The translations under genes and the position numbers were made by a program. Below, piece by piece: positions 17,801 through 27,091 of a stretch of DNA of 64,000 bases (positions are counted from its first letter, which is position 1; every line of letters begins with the position of its first letter). The notes under the pieces are model-generated. The model was not told where the DNA came from. It saw only the letters and a program-made list of their open reading frames with translations, and searched no databases. The stretch covers positions 930,001-994,000 of the forward strand of contig JACKLR010000001.1 of NCBI GenBank assembly GCA_024235795.1, in the 5' to 3' direction. Origin of the DNA: Burkholderiales bacterium. GTDB taxonomy: Bacteria > Pseudomonadota > Gammaproteobacteria > Burkholderiales > Nitrosomonadaceae.

Positions 17801-19067
17801 GCATCACGGGATGTTCACGAATCACTTCTTCTAAAATATCCCAGACGACTGGACTCTCACTCTCAACTTCACGCTTGGCAGCTTTTATGGTGCTCGCAAT
17901 ACCCATTACTTCGAGTTTGTTAAAGATAAAGGGCTTAAATAATTCGAGTGCCATTTTTTTGGGTAAACCGCACTGATGTAATTTTAGCTGCGGCCCTACT
18001 ACAATCACTGAACGACCTGAATAATCTACACGCTTACCCAGCAAATTCTGACGAAAACGTCCGCCCTTGCCTTTAATCATATCTGCAAGCGACTTCAGTG
18101 CACGCTTATTTGCACCAGTCATCGCTTTGCCACGTCGACCATTATCCAGCAATGAATCTACAGATTCTTGCAACATGCGCTTTTCATTGCGAACGATAAT
18201 ATCAGGTGCCTTCAGTTCCAATAAACGCTTTAATCGATTATTCCGATTAATGACACGACGATAGAGATCATTTAAATCCGAGGTTGCAAATCGCCCGCCA
18301 TCCAATGGAACCAATGGGCGCAAGTCAGGAGGCAACACCGGCAGCACTGATAGTATCATCCACTGCGGCTTAATTCCTGACTTATTAAATGCTTCTAGAA
18401 CTTTCAAACGTTTCGAAATCTTTTTGATTTTTGTTTCGGAACCTGTGCTTTCCATTTCACGGCGCAAATTCTCTATTTCTTCATTAATATCAAGATTTCC
18501 CAGCAAATCCCGAACGGCTTCTGCCCCCATACTAGCACTGAAATCATCACCATATTCCTCAGTTTTTGCTAAATAATCGTCTTCGGTCAATAGCTGACAA
18601 CGTGTTAGTGGCGTCATTCCCGGGTCGGTAACCACATACGCTTCAAAGTAAAGAATGCGTTCAATATCACGCAATGTCATATCCAATACCATGCCCAATC
18701 GGGATGGTAATGATTTCAGAAACCAGATATGTGCCACAGGGGAAGCAAGTTCAATATGGCCCATGCGTTCGCGGCGCACTTTAGATAGTGTGACCTCAAC
18801 ACCGCATTTTTCACAAATTACGCCACGATGTTTTAATCGCTTGTATTTACCACATAAACATTCGTAATCTTTAACAGGACCAAAAATCTTGGCACAGAAA
18901 AGACCGTCTCTTTCCGGTTTGAATGTCCGATAATTAATCGTTTCAGGTTTCTTGACTTCGCCATATGACCATGAGCGAATTTTTTCAGGTGACGCAAGAC
19001 CAATTCGAATAGCATCAAATTCTTCTTTATGGGTAACCTGTTTAAATAAATCTAGCAGCGCTTTCAT
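14856..19067 (-). CDS. rpoC: DNA-directed RNA polymerase subunit beta'
   Basis: The 1403-residue subunit is full length. The N-terminal zinc site (CLCGKYKRLKHRGVICEKCG) lies near residue 70. The absolutely conserved catalytic NADFDGDQMAVHVPLS (metal-binding Asp triad) is near residue 460. The second zinc site (CETRYGLCAKCYGRDLGRG) is near residue 890. It is part of the cytosolic core polymerase and follows rpoB by 122 bp. haoA follows on the same strand with no obvious terminator between. Confidence 0.99.
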   Translation of the reverse strand: MKALLDLFKQVTHKEEFDAIRIGLASPEKIRSWSYGEVKKPETINYRTFKPERDGLFCAKIFGPVKDYECLCGKYKRLKHRGVICEKCGVEVTLSKVRRERMGHIELASPVAHIWFLKSLPSRLGMVLDMTLRDIERILYFEAYVVTDPGMTPLTRCQLLTEDDYLAKTEEYGDDFSASMGAEAVRDLLGNLDINEEIENLRREMESTGSETKIKKISKRLKVLEAFNKSGIKPQWMILSVLPVLPPDLRPLVPLDGGRFATSDLNDLYRRVINRNNRLKRLLELKAPDIIVRNEKRMLQESVDSLLDNGRRGKAMTGANKRALKSLADMIKGKGGRFRQNLLGKRVDYSGRSVIVVGPQLKLHQCGLPKKMALELFKPFIFNKLEVMGIASTIKAAKREVESESPVVWDILEEVIREHPVMLNRAPTLHRLGIQTFEPVLIEGKAIQLHPLVCAAFNADFDGDQMAVHVPLSLEAQMECRSLMMSTNNILSPANGEPIIVPSQDIVLGLYYTTREKVGARGEGMFFADISEVSRAYESRQVELNARITIRIKETDTDADGEQREKITRCETTVGRTLLFENFPPGLPFSLLNKTLKKKEISKLINAAFRRCGLRETVIFADKLMYAGFSYATKAGISICADDMLIPKQKSDLISAAEKEVKEIEGQYTSGLVTQGERYNKVVDIWGRAGDQVAKAMMEQLGVEKVLDPSTGTAKMDESGNEMLQESFNSIYMMADSGARGSAAQIRQLSGMRGLMAKPDGSIIETPITANFREGLNVLQYFISTHGARKGLADTALKTANSGYLTRRLVDVTQDLVVTEDDCNTGEGVNMKALIEGGEIIEALRERILGRVIVNDVINPENQELLYPAGTLLDEAAVDFIESYGIDEVKVRTPLTCETRYGLCAKCYGRDLGRGSLVNVGEAVGVIAAQSIGEPGTQLTMRTFHIGGAASRTAVASQVESKSSGIVQYTSTMRYVTNAQNELIAISRSGEVIITDENGRERERHKAPYGATLLVRDGENVKAGQILTTWDPHTRPIITEYTGKVRFENVEEGVTVAKQIDEVTGLSTLVVIDPKRRGVVQSKGLRPLVKFLDDDGQEIKIAGSNQPVSITFQIGCIITVRDGQQVSVGEVIARIPQETSKTRDITGGLPRVAELFEARSPKDAGMLAEVTGIVSFGKDTKGKQRLVITDLEGIAHEYLIPKDKHVMAHDGQVVNKGEVIVDGPADPRDILRLQGVEALARYITDEVQDVYRLQGVKINDKHIEVIVRQMLRRVQVINAGDSSFIPGEQVERADLLIENERLIAEKKLPATYEYMLLGITKASLSTDSFISAASFQETTRVLTEAAIMGKKDELRGLKENVIVGRLVPAGTGLSFHNTRKKQNILSDLHQDISIASESNEQAI

Positions 19068-19189
19068 TTGTCACTCCTGTATATCAGGGGGCAGTAAATT
19101 ATTGGGTGTAAACGAATTTTCAGTACTTTAATAATAGTTCAATCGTAGATATTTGCTGAATTGTCTATTTTCTATGGCTTAAATAATTA

Positions 19190-22100
19190 TTAATCTTGTT
19201 CCAGATCGATATCCATGCCCAGCGAACGTATTTCTTTTACCAGCACATTAAATGACTCCGGCATTCCCGCGTCAATTTTATGATCACCTTTAACAATGCT
19301 TTCATAAACTTTAGTCCGGCCCGTTACATCATCTGATTTAACTGTCAACATTTCTTGTAACGTATACGCAGCGCCATATGCTTCCAGCGCCCAAACTTCC
19401 ATTTCACCAAACCGTTGTCCGCCAAACTGGGCTTTACCACCCAATGGTTGTTGAGTCACTAAGCTATAGGGCCCTGTTGAACGAGCATGCATTTTATCGT
19501 CTACCAAATGATGTAGTTTCAAAACATGCATATAACCCACTGTTACGGGACGATCAAATGCTTCGCCAGTACGTCCGTCATAGAGCGTAATTTGACCTGA
19601 TCTGGGTATGTCAGCGAGTTCCAACATATCTTTAATCTCATTTTCAGTGGCACCATCAAAAACAGGTGTTGCAAATGGAACGCCTTGTGTCAGATTTCTT
19701 GCCAGTGAAAAAATTTCATCATCAGTCAATGAATTAACATCTTCTTTTTTCCCGCTGTTATTATAGATCCTATCCAAAAACGTTCTTAACTCAGCGGCTT
19801 TCTTCTGTTCATTCAACATTCTGTCAATTTTTTTACCCAGCCCTTTTGCCGCCCAACCCAGATGAACTTCAAGAATTTGACCGACATTCATACGTGACGG
19901 TACACCCAGCGGGTTTAACACAACATCCACAGGTGTTCCATCCGCCATATACGGCATATCTTCCAAAGGAACAATTTTTGAAATCACACCTTTGTTACCA
20001 TGCCGACCGGCCATTTTATCACCAGGTTGCAGGCGCCTTTTGACAGCGATATAAATCTTCACCATTTTCTGTACACCTGGCGGCAGCTCATCGCCTTGTG
20101 TAAGTTTTTTCTTTTTCTCTTCAAATGCATCATCAAACGCCTTGCGTTTCAAAGCCATACTTTCACGCATTTGTTCAAGCTGGATACTCGCGTCTTCATT
20201 CGACAAACGAATATCAAACCAGAAATGCGGATCAATGCTCTTCAAATATTCAGTCGTAATTGTTGTTCCCTTTTTAATCTTTTGAGGACCGCCTGTAACA
20301 ACTTTACCCGTTAGCAAGCGCTCTATACGTTCAAAAGCATCCTCCTCCACGATACGCATCTGGTCAGCAAGATCCTTTTTATAACGATCAAGTTCATCAT
20401 CTATAATCTGCTGAGCCCGTTTATCACGCTCAATACCTTCCCGGGTAAATACTTGTACATCAATAACCGTACCTGAAATACCAGATGGCACACGCAAAGA
20501 GGTATCCTTCACATCAGACGCTTTTTCACCAAAAATCGCGCGCAGCAACTTTTCTTCAGGTGTTAATTGTGTTTCTCCTTTAGGCGTTACTTTACCAACC
20601 AGTACATCACCTGCTTCAACTTCTGCACCGATATATACGATACCGGATTCATCCAGGCGACTAAGTTGCTGTTCAGATAAATTAGGGATATCAGCTGTGA
20701 TTTCCTCAGTACCCAGTTTTGTATCTCTACTGACAACTGAGAGTTCTTCAATATGAATCGAGGTGAAACGATCTTCAGAAACTATCCGTTCCGATATCAG
20801 AATCGAATCTTCAAAATTATAACCATTCCAGGGCATGAATGCGACGAGCATATTCTGTCCGAGTGCAAGTTCACCTAAATCTGTAGATGCACCATCAGCA
20901 ATCACATCACCTTTTCCGATTTGATCGCCCGTATTGACCAAAGGACGCTGGTTAATATTGGTATTCTGATTTGAACGCGTATATTTAATCAGATTATAGA
21001 TATCAACACCTACCTCACCGACACTTGTTTCAGCATCATGAACACGTACAACAATACGACTTGCATCGACGTAATCCACTATGCCACCACGCTCTGCACG
21101 CACAGTTGTACCTGAATGAACGGCTACGACACGTTCAATACCCGTTCCGACAAGCGGCTTTTCTGCTCGCAGACAAGGAACAGCCTGCCGTTGCATGTTT
21201 GATCCCATCAATGCACGGTTTGCATCATCATGTTCCAAAAAGGGAATTAACGATGCCGCCACTGAAACAATCTGAGCCGGTGCCACATCTACATACTCAA
21301 TTCGCTCTGGAGATGATAGCGCAAACTCATTTTTATGCCGGCAAGAAACAATTTCACTGACAAATTGTTTCTTGTCATCAAGCTCTGCATTGGCCTGTGC
21401 AATCATAAAATTACCTTCCTCAATCGCTGAAAGATAATCTATCTCGTTGGTTACGCTACTTTCTTGAACCTTTCTATAAGGCGTTTCGATGAAGCCGTAC
21501 TCATTGGTACGCGCATATAATGCGAGCGAATTGATCAAACCAATATTTGGACCTTCAGGTGTTTCAATAGGGCAGACTCGGCCATAATGTGTTGGATGGA
21601 CGTCACGCACCTCAAAACCGGCCCGCTCTCGCGTCAACCCGCCCGGACCCAAAGCGGATATGCGTCGTTTATGTGTGATTTCAGATAACGGATTGGTCTG
21701 ATCCATAAACTGGGACAGCTGACTGGAACCGAAAAACTCACGGGCTGCTGCAGATACCGGTTTCGCGTTAATCAAATCATGCGGCATTAGGTTTTCTGAC
21801 TCGGCCTGACTCAATCGCTCTTTGACGGCACGCTCAACACGAACCAAGCCGGATCTAAACTGGTTCTCGGCCAATTCACCGACTGAACGAACGCGACGAT
21901 TGCCCAAATGATCGATATCATCAATTTCTCCACGCCCGTTTCGCAGTTCTACCAAAATTTTTATCACTGCGATAATATCTTCATTGGATAAAGTCTGAGA
22001 ACCCGTCAGTTCTTCACGCCCAACCCGACGGTTAAACTTCATTCTACCCACAACGGATAAGTCATAACGATCTGCGGAATAAAACAAACTACTAAACAAT

Positions 22101-23263
22101 GCTTTTACAGCTTCTTCAGTAGGCGGTTCACCTGGTCGCATCATTCTATATATTGCAACCTGTGCCGATGTTTCGTCAACAGTCTCGTCAATTTTAAGCG
22201 TCTGGGAAATATAGGGGCCATAATTAAGATCATTTACATATAATGTATTGATTTTACTAATACCCGCTTCTCTAAATTGCGTCAACATAGTATCTGTGAT
22301 CTCATCGTTGACCGAAGCAATAATTTCTCCCGATTCCTTATCAATTACATTATGAGCAAGAATTCTCCCCAGTAAAAAATCTTCCGGCACTTCAAGCTGA
22401 TTAATATTCGCGTCCTGCAATTCGCGGATATGCCTCGCAGTTATCCTTTTATCCTTTTGAACGATAACTGTATCGTCATTTGTTTTAATATCGAAGCTGG
22501 CCACATCACCTCGCAACCGCTCGGGTACGAGATCAAATAAAATTGAATTCTTTTTAAATGAAAAACCATCAAAAATAAAAAATTCTTCAAGAATTTGTTC
22601 GACGGTATAACCGATCGCCTTCAGCAACGTCGTAACAGGCATCTTACGGCGGCGGTCAATTCTAAAATACAAACAATCTTTAGGATCGAATTCGAAATCA
22701 AGCCATGAACCACGATAAGGAATAATCCGTGCTGAGAACAGCAATTTACCTGAAGAGTGTGTCTTGCCACGGTCATGCTCAAAGAACACACCTGGCGAGC
22801 GATGCAGCTGCGAAACAATAACCCGTTCGGTTCCATTGATGACAAAAGAACCCGTATTCGTCATCAAAGGGATCTCGCCCATATACACTTCCTGTTCTTT
22901 TACCTCCTTAACAGTCGGTTTGGATATTTCCTTATCCATAATCGTCAATCTTACTTTTGCACGCAATGACGATGCATACGTCAAACCTCTCTGTTGGCAT
23001 TCTTTAACATCAAATACCGGGGCACCCAATTCGTAACTGATAAAATCCAGACGCGCGTTTTTTGTGTGACTTTCAATTGGAAAAATTGAATTAAAAGCAG
23101 CCTGTAAACCTTGGTCTTTACGTTTATTGGGCGGAGTATCAGCTTGCAAAAAAGAAGCGTAGGATTCGAGCTGAGTAGAAAGAAGAAATGGAATAGGTAA
23201 AACACTATCCCGCTTTGCAAAACTTTTACGAATACGTTTTTTCTCAGTAAACGAATAACCCAT
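19190..23263 (-). CDS. rpoB: DNA-directed RNA polymerase subunit beta
   Basis: The 1357-residue protein is full length, starting MGYSFTEKKRIRKSF. The rifampicin-binding region is intact (SQLSQFMDQTNPLSEITHKR then RRISALGPGGLTRERAGFEV). The conserved GEMEVWALEAYGAAYTLQE and the C-terminal SFNVLVKEIRSLGMDIDLE are present. No resistance-type change stands out in the rifampicin cluster. It lies downstream of rplL, separated by a hairpin that probably attenuates transcription, as in E. coli. Confidence 0.99.
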   Translation of the reverse strand: MGYSFTEKKRIRKSFAKRDSVLPIPFLLSTQLESYASFLQADTPPNKRKDQGLQAAFNSIFPIESHTKNARLDFISYELGAPVFDVKECQQRGLTYASSLRAKVRLTIMDKEISKPTVKEVKEQEVYMGEIPLMTNTGSFVINGTERVIVSQLHRSPGVFFEHDRGKTHSSGKLLFSARIIPYRGSWLDFEFDPKDCLYFRIDRRRKMPVTTLLKAIGYTVEQILEEFFIFDGFSFKKNSILFDLVPERLRGDVASFDIKTNDDTVIVQKDKRITARHIRELQDANINQLEVPEDFLLGRILAHNVIDKESGEIIASVNDEITDTMLTQFREAGISKINTLYVNDLNYGPYISQTLKIDETVDETSAQVAIYRMMRPGEPPTEEAVKALFSSLFYSADRYDLSVVGRMKFNRRVGREELTGSQTLSNEDIIAVIKILVELRNGRGEIDDIDHLGNRRVRSVGELAENQFRSGLVRVERAVKERLSQAESENLMPHDLINAKPVSAAAREFFGSSQLSQFMDQTNPLSEITHKRRISALGPGGLTRERAGFEVRDVHPTHYGRVCPIETPEGPNIGLINSLALYARTNEYGFIETPYRKVQESSVTNEIDYLSAIEEGNFMIAQANAELDDKKQFVSEIVSCRHKNEFALSSPERIEYVDVAPAQIVSVAASLIPFLEHDDANRALMGSNMQRQAVPCLRAEKPLVGTGIERVVAVHSGTTVRAERGGIVDYVDASRIVVRVHDAETSVGEVGVDIYNLIKYTRSNQNTNINQRPLVNTGDQIGKGDVIADGASTDLGELALGQNMLVAFMPWNGYNFEDSILISERIVSEDRFTSIHIEELSVVSRDTKLGTEEITADIPNLSEQQLSRLDESGIVYIGAEVEAGDVLVGKVTPKGETQLTPEEKLLRAIFGEKASDVKDTSLRVPSGISGTVIDVQVFTREGIERDKRAQQIIDDELDRYKKDLADQMRIVEEDAFERIERLLTGKVVTGGPQKIKKGTTITTEYLKSIDPHFWFDIRLSNEDASIQLEQMRESMALKRKAFDDAFEEKKKKLTQGDELPPGVQKMVKIYIAVKRRLQPGDKMAGRHGNKGVISKIVPLEDMPYMADGTPVDVVLNPLGVPSRMNVGQILEVHLGWAAKGLGKKIDRMLNEQKKAAELRTFLDRIYNNSGKKEDVNSLTDDEIFSLARNLTQGVPFATPVFDGATENEIKDMLELADIPRSGQITLYDGRTGEAFDRPVTVGYMHVLKLHHLVDDKMHARSTGPYSLVTQQPLGGKAQFGGQRFGEMEVWALEAYGAAYTLQEMLTVKSDDVTGRTKVYESIVKGDHKIDAGMPESFNVLVKEIRSLGMDIDLEQD

Positions 23264-23366
23264 TAATTTTCTCCGGGAGAAAAGAAAGAAGAATTATGGA
23301 AAACAAACAACTGAAAAATTAATTCACACACAAAAAGATATATATGTCAGCTGAATGAAATATCAA

Positions 23367-23398
23367 AGGCTGGCAACAAAATTTTTGCTTGCCAGCCT
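23367..23398 (-). terminator. Partial attenuator between rplL and rpoB
   Basis: AGGCTGGCAA (23367-23376) and TTGCCAGCCT (23389-23398) are perfect 10-bp arms around a 12-nt loop. On the minus strand the 3' side is only mildly T-rich (TTTGATATTTC), as expected for a leaky terminator. It lies 20 bp after rplL, where E. coli also has an attenuator that lowers rpoBC expression relative to ribosomal protein genes. Confidence 0.7.
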
Positions 23399-23418
23399 CA
23401 TTATAATTAACAGTAAAA

Positions 23419-23805
23419 TTACTTGATTTCGCAGGTAGCACCGGCTTCTGTTAACTGTTTCTGGATTGATTCAGCATCTTCTTTTGAGACACCTTCTTTA
23501 ATTGGTTTTGGCGCACCGTCAACCAGATCTTTTGCTTCTTTTAATCCGAGGCCAGTTACTGCTCTTACAACTTTAATAACATTCACTTTGCTTGAGCCCG
23601 CAGAAGTTAACACAACGTTAAATTCTGTTTGTTCGGCTGCGGCCGCTCCGCCGCCACCTCCTGAGGCACTCGGTGCAGCAACTGCAACAGCTGCGGCTGC
23701 AGCTGAAACACCAAATTTCTCTTCCATTTCCTTAATAAGCTCTGACAATTCAAGCACAGTCATGTTTGATATTGCATCTAAAATTTCATCTTTGGATACT
23801 GCCAT
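23419..23805 (-). CDS. rplL: 50S ribosomal protein L7/L12
   Basis: This 128-residue stalk protein has an N-terminal dimerisation domain (ILDAISNMTVLELSELIKEM), an Ala/Gly-rich hinge (about 36-60, with SASGGGGGAAAAEQTEF) and the C-terminal factor-binding domain (NVIKVVRAVTGLGLKEAKDL then VDGAPKPIKEGVSKEDAE). It recruits translation GTPases to the ribosome. It follows rplJ by 66 bp. The five-Gly stretch in the hinge is slightly longer than usual but of no evident consequence. Confidence 0.98.
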   Translation of the reverse strand: MAVSKDEILDAISNMTVLELSELIKEMEEKFGVSAAAAAVAVAAPSASGGGGGAAAAEQTEFNVVLTSAGSSKVNVIKVVRAVTGLGLKEAKDLVDGAPKPIKEGVSKEDAESIQKQLTEAGATCEIK

Positions 23806-23871
23806 TATTTTCTCCTGGTTATATTCTGAAATAATTAACTATGAGTAATTCAATAGAATAGAAGCTCGATA

Positions 23872-24387
23872 TTATTTGCTGTCGCGAACTGCTGCCAGAC
23901 CACGAACAAATTTTGTCGGCACTTCATTAAGTGTCTGTACAAACTTGGCTATTGGTGCCTGCAGTGTACCCAACAACTTAGATAATAATTCTTCACGACT
24001 TGGAAGTGCTGCGAGTGCTGTAACCTCTTCTTTAGACATTACACTGGCACCCATAGCACCCAATTTAATCACAAATTTTTCATTATCTTTTGAAAAGTCA
24101 TGCAGGACTTTTGCAGCTGCCACAGGATCAGAACTGATGCCATAGGCAAGCGGACCCACCATATGCTCGGCAAGATTGGCATAGGGTGTATCTGCAACTG
24201 CACGTCGCACCAACGAATTCTTGATAACACGAAAATATATTCCCGCTTCACGCGCTTTCGCCCGCAGTTGTGTCATCTGACCTACTTCCATTCCTCGATA
24301 CTCCGCCATAATAATGGCCTGCGCATTTGCGACCTGCGCACTGACTTCAGCCACTATGGCTTTTTTTTCTTCAAGATTAAGACTCAA
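23872..24387 (-). CDS. rplJ: 50S ribosomal protein L10
   Basis: The 171-residue protein begins MSLNLEEKKAIVAEVSAQVA and contains AEYRGMEVGQMTQLRAKARE and YFRVIKNSLVRRA, typical of L10. It anchors L7/L12 dimers to 23S rRNA through its C-terminal helix. With L7/L12 it usually represses its own operon through a structured leader. A leader with matching motifs lies in the 312 bp upstream. Confidence 0.97.
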   Translation of the reverse strand: MSLNLEEKKAIVAEVSAQVANAQAIIMAEYRGMEVGQMTQLRAKAREAGIYFRVIKNSLVRRAVADTPYANLAEHMVGPLAYGISSDPVAAAKVLHDFSKDNEKFVIKLGAMGASVMSKEEVTALAALPSREELLSKLLGTLQAPIAKFVQTLNEVPTKFVRGLAAVRDSK

Positions 24388-24699
24388 GGTTCATTCTCCA
24401 TCAGTAATCTCAGTATAGATGCTTCAACACTGTTAACAGTTAAAACCATCTTTACTGCACACTGGCGACCTTTTACCAGGAAAGACAATTCCTGTTTTGG
24501 GGACACCATCTACGCTGGGTTCTATGCACTTTTAAAGTTGATCCATGAATTATGGCAAACAACCCAAAGTACATTAGAGTTTAAGCACTGCTACTTAAAT
24601 ACTGACTTCTATATTTAAATAATTCAGTACCCCAACGGTCTTTGATAATCCACCAAGTTGTTATTTCTAAGCAACTCGACGGCCCAAAGTTCATTATTG
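24388..24699 (-). promoter_or_regulatory. rplJ leader region (probable L10 leader RNA)
   Basis: This 312-bp gap between rplA and rplJ has no credible reading frame. The minus strand contains GCGTAGATGGTG (about 24513-24502) and, further on, GGTAAAAGGTCGCCAGTGTG close to rplJ. Both resemble the conserved parts of the autoregulatory L10 leader found in other proteobacteria. The assignment is by motif resemblance and position only. A promoter for rplJL within the gap is possible, but no strong -35/-10 pair was found. Confidence 0.5.
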
Positions 24700-25392
24700 C
24701 TACAAAATACTCGTTTGATCTACACGCACACCAACACCCATGGTACTTGATACTGACACGCGTCTAAGATAGATACCCTTAGATGTGGCGGGTTTTGCTT
24801 TATTCAGTGCTTCAATCAGTGCCGTTAAATTTTTCTTTAATGCATCAATTTCAAACGACGCACGTCCAATTGTGCAATGTATAATCCCTGTTTTATCTGC
24901 CCTGAATTGCACCTGCCCTGCTTTTGCATTTTTGACTGCAGTAGCAATATCCGTTGTTACTGTACCCACTTTCGGATTAGGCATTAAACTGCGTGGTCCC
25001 AGAATTTGGCCAAGCTGTCCGACAACACGCATGGCATCAGGGCTTGCAATTGTGACATCAAAATTAATATTCCCTGCCTTTACGTCTGCAGCCAAATCTT
25101 CAAATCCCACAATATCAGCACCTGCTTCTTCCGCTTCCTTTGCTTTATCTCCCTGTGCAAATACAGCCACTCTGACAGTCTTTCCAGTTCCTGCCGGCAA
25201 TACGACGGAACCGCGGACTGCCTGATCTGATTTTTTTGCATCAATCCCCAAATTGACAGCAACATCAATTGATTCATCAAATTTAGCATTGGCAGTTTCT
25301 TTAATCAGACCCAACGCATCATCAACCAAGTATGTCTTATTCCGGTCAATTTTGGCTGCAATAACCTTAAAACGATTAGACGAACGTGCCAT
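24700..25392 (-). CDS. rplA: 50S ribosomal protein L1
   Basis: The 230-residue protein has the L1 signature GQLGQILGPRSLMPNPKVGT and an intact N-terminal half (SIDVAVNLGIDAKKSDQAVR). L1 forms the mobile stalk that helps deacylated tRNA leave the E site, and it commonly represses the rplK-rplA message. It begins 2 bp after the rplK stop, so the two are coupled. Confidence 0.98.
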   Translation of the reverse strand: MARSSNRFKVIAAKIDRNKTYLVDDALGLIKETANAKFDESIDVAVNLGIDAKKSDQAVRGSVVLPAGTGKTVRVAVFAQGDKAKEAEEAGADIVGFEDLAADVKAGNINFDVTIASPDAMRVVGQLGQILGPRSLMPNPKVGTVTTDIATAVKNAKAGQVQFRADKTGIIHCTIGRASFEIDALKKNLTALIEALNKAKPATSKGIYLRRVSVSSTMGVGVRVDQTSIL

Positions 25393-25394
25393 TT

Positions 25395-25826
25395 TTACAT
25401 ACCCTCAACTTCAATACCCATACTTCTCGCACTACCCGCTATAGTTCGTACTGCAGCATCCATATCTGCAGCAGTCAGATCAGGCATTTTCGTTTTAGCA
25501 ATGTCTTCAGCCTGACTTCTGCTTAACTTACCAACTTTATCTACATGGGGCTTTGCGCTTCCTTTTCCAACACCAGCCGCTTTTTTAATAAGCACTGAAG
25601 CCGGTGTTGTTTTCATTACAAAAGTAAAACTTTTGTCTGCATATGCGGTAATTACAACTGGAACCGGCAATCCCGGCTCTATTTTTTGGGTTGCTGCATT
25701 AAAAGCCTTGCAGAACTCCATGATATTTAATTGACGTTGACCAAGTGCAGGACCTATAGGCGGACTTGGATTTGCTTTTCCAGCTGGAACTTGCAATTTG
25801 ATATAACCTACTATTTTTTTTGCCAC
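25395..25826 (-). CDS. rplK: 50S ribosomal protein L11
   Basis: The 143-residue product contains KLQVPAGKANPSPPIGPALG, the conserved N-terminal thiostrepton-binding region, and a C-terminal rRNA-binding domain (AVRTIAGSARSMGIEVEGM). L11 is needed for GTPase-centre function and for RelA activation in the stringent response. It is followed immediately by rplA and lies 125 bp after nusG. Confidence 0.98.
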   Translation of the reverse strand: MAKKIVGYIKLQVPAGKANPSPPIGPALGQRQLNIMEFCKAFNAATQKIEPGLPVPVVITAYADKSFTFVMKTTPASVLIKKAAGVGKGSAKPHVDKVGKLSRSQAEDIAKTKMPDLTAADMDAAVRTIAGSARSMGIEVEGM

Positions 25827-25951
25827 TACATCTTTCTCCTATTGGGTGATTGCGAGTTTAATACTCTCCCCTGATCACTGAAACAATCAATACGATTTGC
25901 TAAAGAAATACAGTCCGTATTGACATGCAACTATTGTCTGCTAATGGCCCG

Positions 25952-26485
25952 TTAAGATTTTTCAACCTGATTAAAATCCAACTCAACGGGCGTTGGCCTT
26001 CCAAAAATAGATACAGATACTCTGAGTTTATTTTTTTCATAATTTACATCCTCCACACTACCGTGGAAATCAGTAAATGGTCCATCCTTGACACGTACTG
26101 CTTCGCCCATTTCGAACAGTATTTTTGGTTTGGGTTTTTCAATACCTTCCTGAATTTGATGAAGTATGGTATCCACTTCTTTTTGACTGATAGGCGTCGG
26201 CTTCATAACAGAGCCACCTACAAAACCGGTTACCTTGTCGGTATTTTTGACCAAGTGCCACGTTTCATCAGACATTTCCATTTCAACAAGCACATAGCCG
26301 GGAAAAAACTTTCTTTCACTAATGTTCTTCTGACCACCCTTCATTTCAACAACTTCTTCAACGGGTACAAGTATGCGTCCAAACTTATCCTGCATGCCCG
26401 CCCTGTTAATTCGGTCAATTAATGCACGCTGCACACTTTTTTCAAACCCTGAATAAGCATGCACCACATACCATTTTTTACTCAT
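25952..26485 (-). CDS. nusG: Transcription termination/antitermination factor NusG
   Basis: The 177-residue protein has the NGN domain (KKWYVVHAYSGFEKSVQRAL; FPGYVLVEMEMSDETWHLVK) and a C-terminal KOW domain (EAVRVKDGPFTDFHGSVEDV). NusG binds RNA polymerase, suppresses pausing, and contacts Rho or ribosomal protein S10. It follows secE by 21 bp in the conserved secE-nusG pair. Confidence 0.98.
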   Translation of the reverse strand: MSKKWYVVHAYSGFEKSVQRALIDRINRAGMQDKFGRILVPVEEVVEMKGGQKNISERKFFPGYVLVEMEMSDETWHLVKNTDKVTGFVGGSVMKPTPISQKEVDTILHQIQEGIEKPKPKILFEMGEAVRVKDGPFTDFHGSVEDVNYEKNKLRVSVSIFGRPTPVELDFNQVEKS

Positions 26486-26506
26486 TTTTTTCTCTGAAGA
26501 ACGTGA

Positions 26507-26851
26507 TCAAACACCTTGATCCATCATAAGTCTGACGATAGACATCAATACCGCATCAATAAGCCATAAAAACAATGCCATCGCAACCACAAACGCAAAA
26601 ACCATACCCGAAGTCTGTAAAGTCTCTTTACGGTTTGGCCATACCACTTTTTTTGTTTCTTCAGACGACTCTCTACAGAATGCGTAAAAATTTTGACCCT
26701 GTGTTGTGTATCGTCCCACAAATGCTGCCAACAAAAGCCCCACGAGCACAGACAACACACGTATAACCATGGCGCTTTCACTCAAATAGGTGAAGCCAAC
26801 AACGCCAGTCAAAATGAAAATAAAGACAAGCCCAAGCTTTAATTTGTTCAC
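26507..26851 (-). CDS. secE: Preprotein translocase subunit SecE
   Basis: At 114 residues it is the long, three-helix proteobacterial form of SecE. It has two N-terminal membrane segments (about 5-22 and 28-46), the conserved amphipathic stretch ESSEETKKVVWPNRKETLQT, and a final helix (VFAFVVAMALFLWLIDAVL). SecE clamps the SecY channel in the inner membrane. tRNA-Trp lies just upstream. Confidence 0.97.
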   Translation of the reverse strand: MNKLKLGLVFIFILTGVVGFTYLSESAMVIRVLSVLVGLLLAAFVGRYTTQGQNFYAFCRESSEETKKVVWPNRKETLQTSGMVFAFVVAMALFLWLIDAVLMSIVRLMMDQGV

Positions 26852-26913
26852 GTTTTAAAATCCTTCACGCTCTTCTAATTTTTAATTTATAGAGAGAATA
26901 CTTTAGTAATTCT

Positions 26914-26989
26914 TGGCAGGCCAGGAGGGCATCGAACCCCCAACCTTCGGTTTTGGAGACCGACGCTCTGCCAATTGAGCTACTGGCCT
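26914..26989 (-). tRNA. tRNA-Trp (anticodon CCA)
   Basis: On the minus strand the acceptor stem is AGGCCAG/CTGGCCT followed by G-CCA. The anticodon arm TCGGT-CTCCAAA-ACCGA gives anticodon CCA, and the T arm carries GGTTCGATGCC. It is 76 nt long with encoded CCA. It lies between tuf and secE, the classical position in beta- and gammaproteobacteria. Confidence 0.97.
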
Positions 26990-27091
26990 TTTTAACTCGG
27001 AAAACTTCTTCACCTTTATCACAGGCAATCTGGTTTGATTCAAACTAACCGCCTTCAATGTTCTCAATAACCAAACCTAATGACTATAATT

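Noticed and set aside
23423..23848. 141-codon plus-strand frame opposite rplL
   Set aside because: It is a shadow of rplL caused by its Ala/Gly-rich hinge; low complexity and no ribosome binding site.
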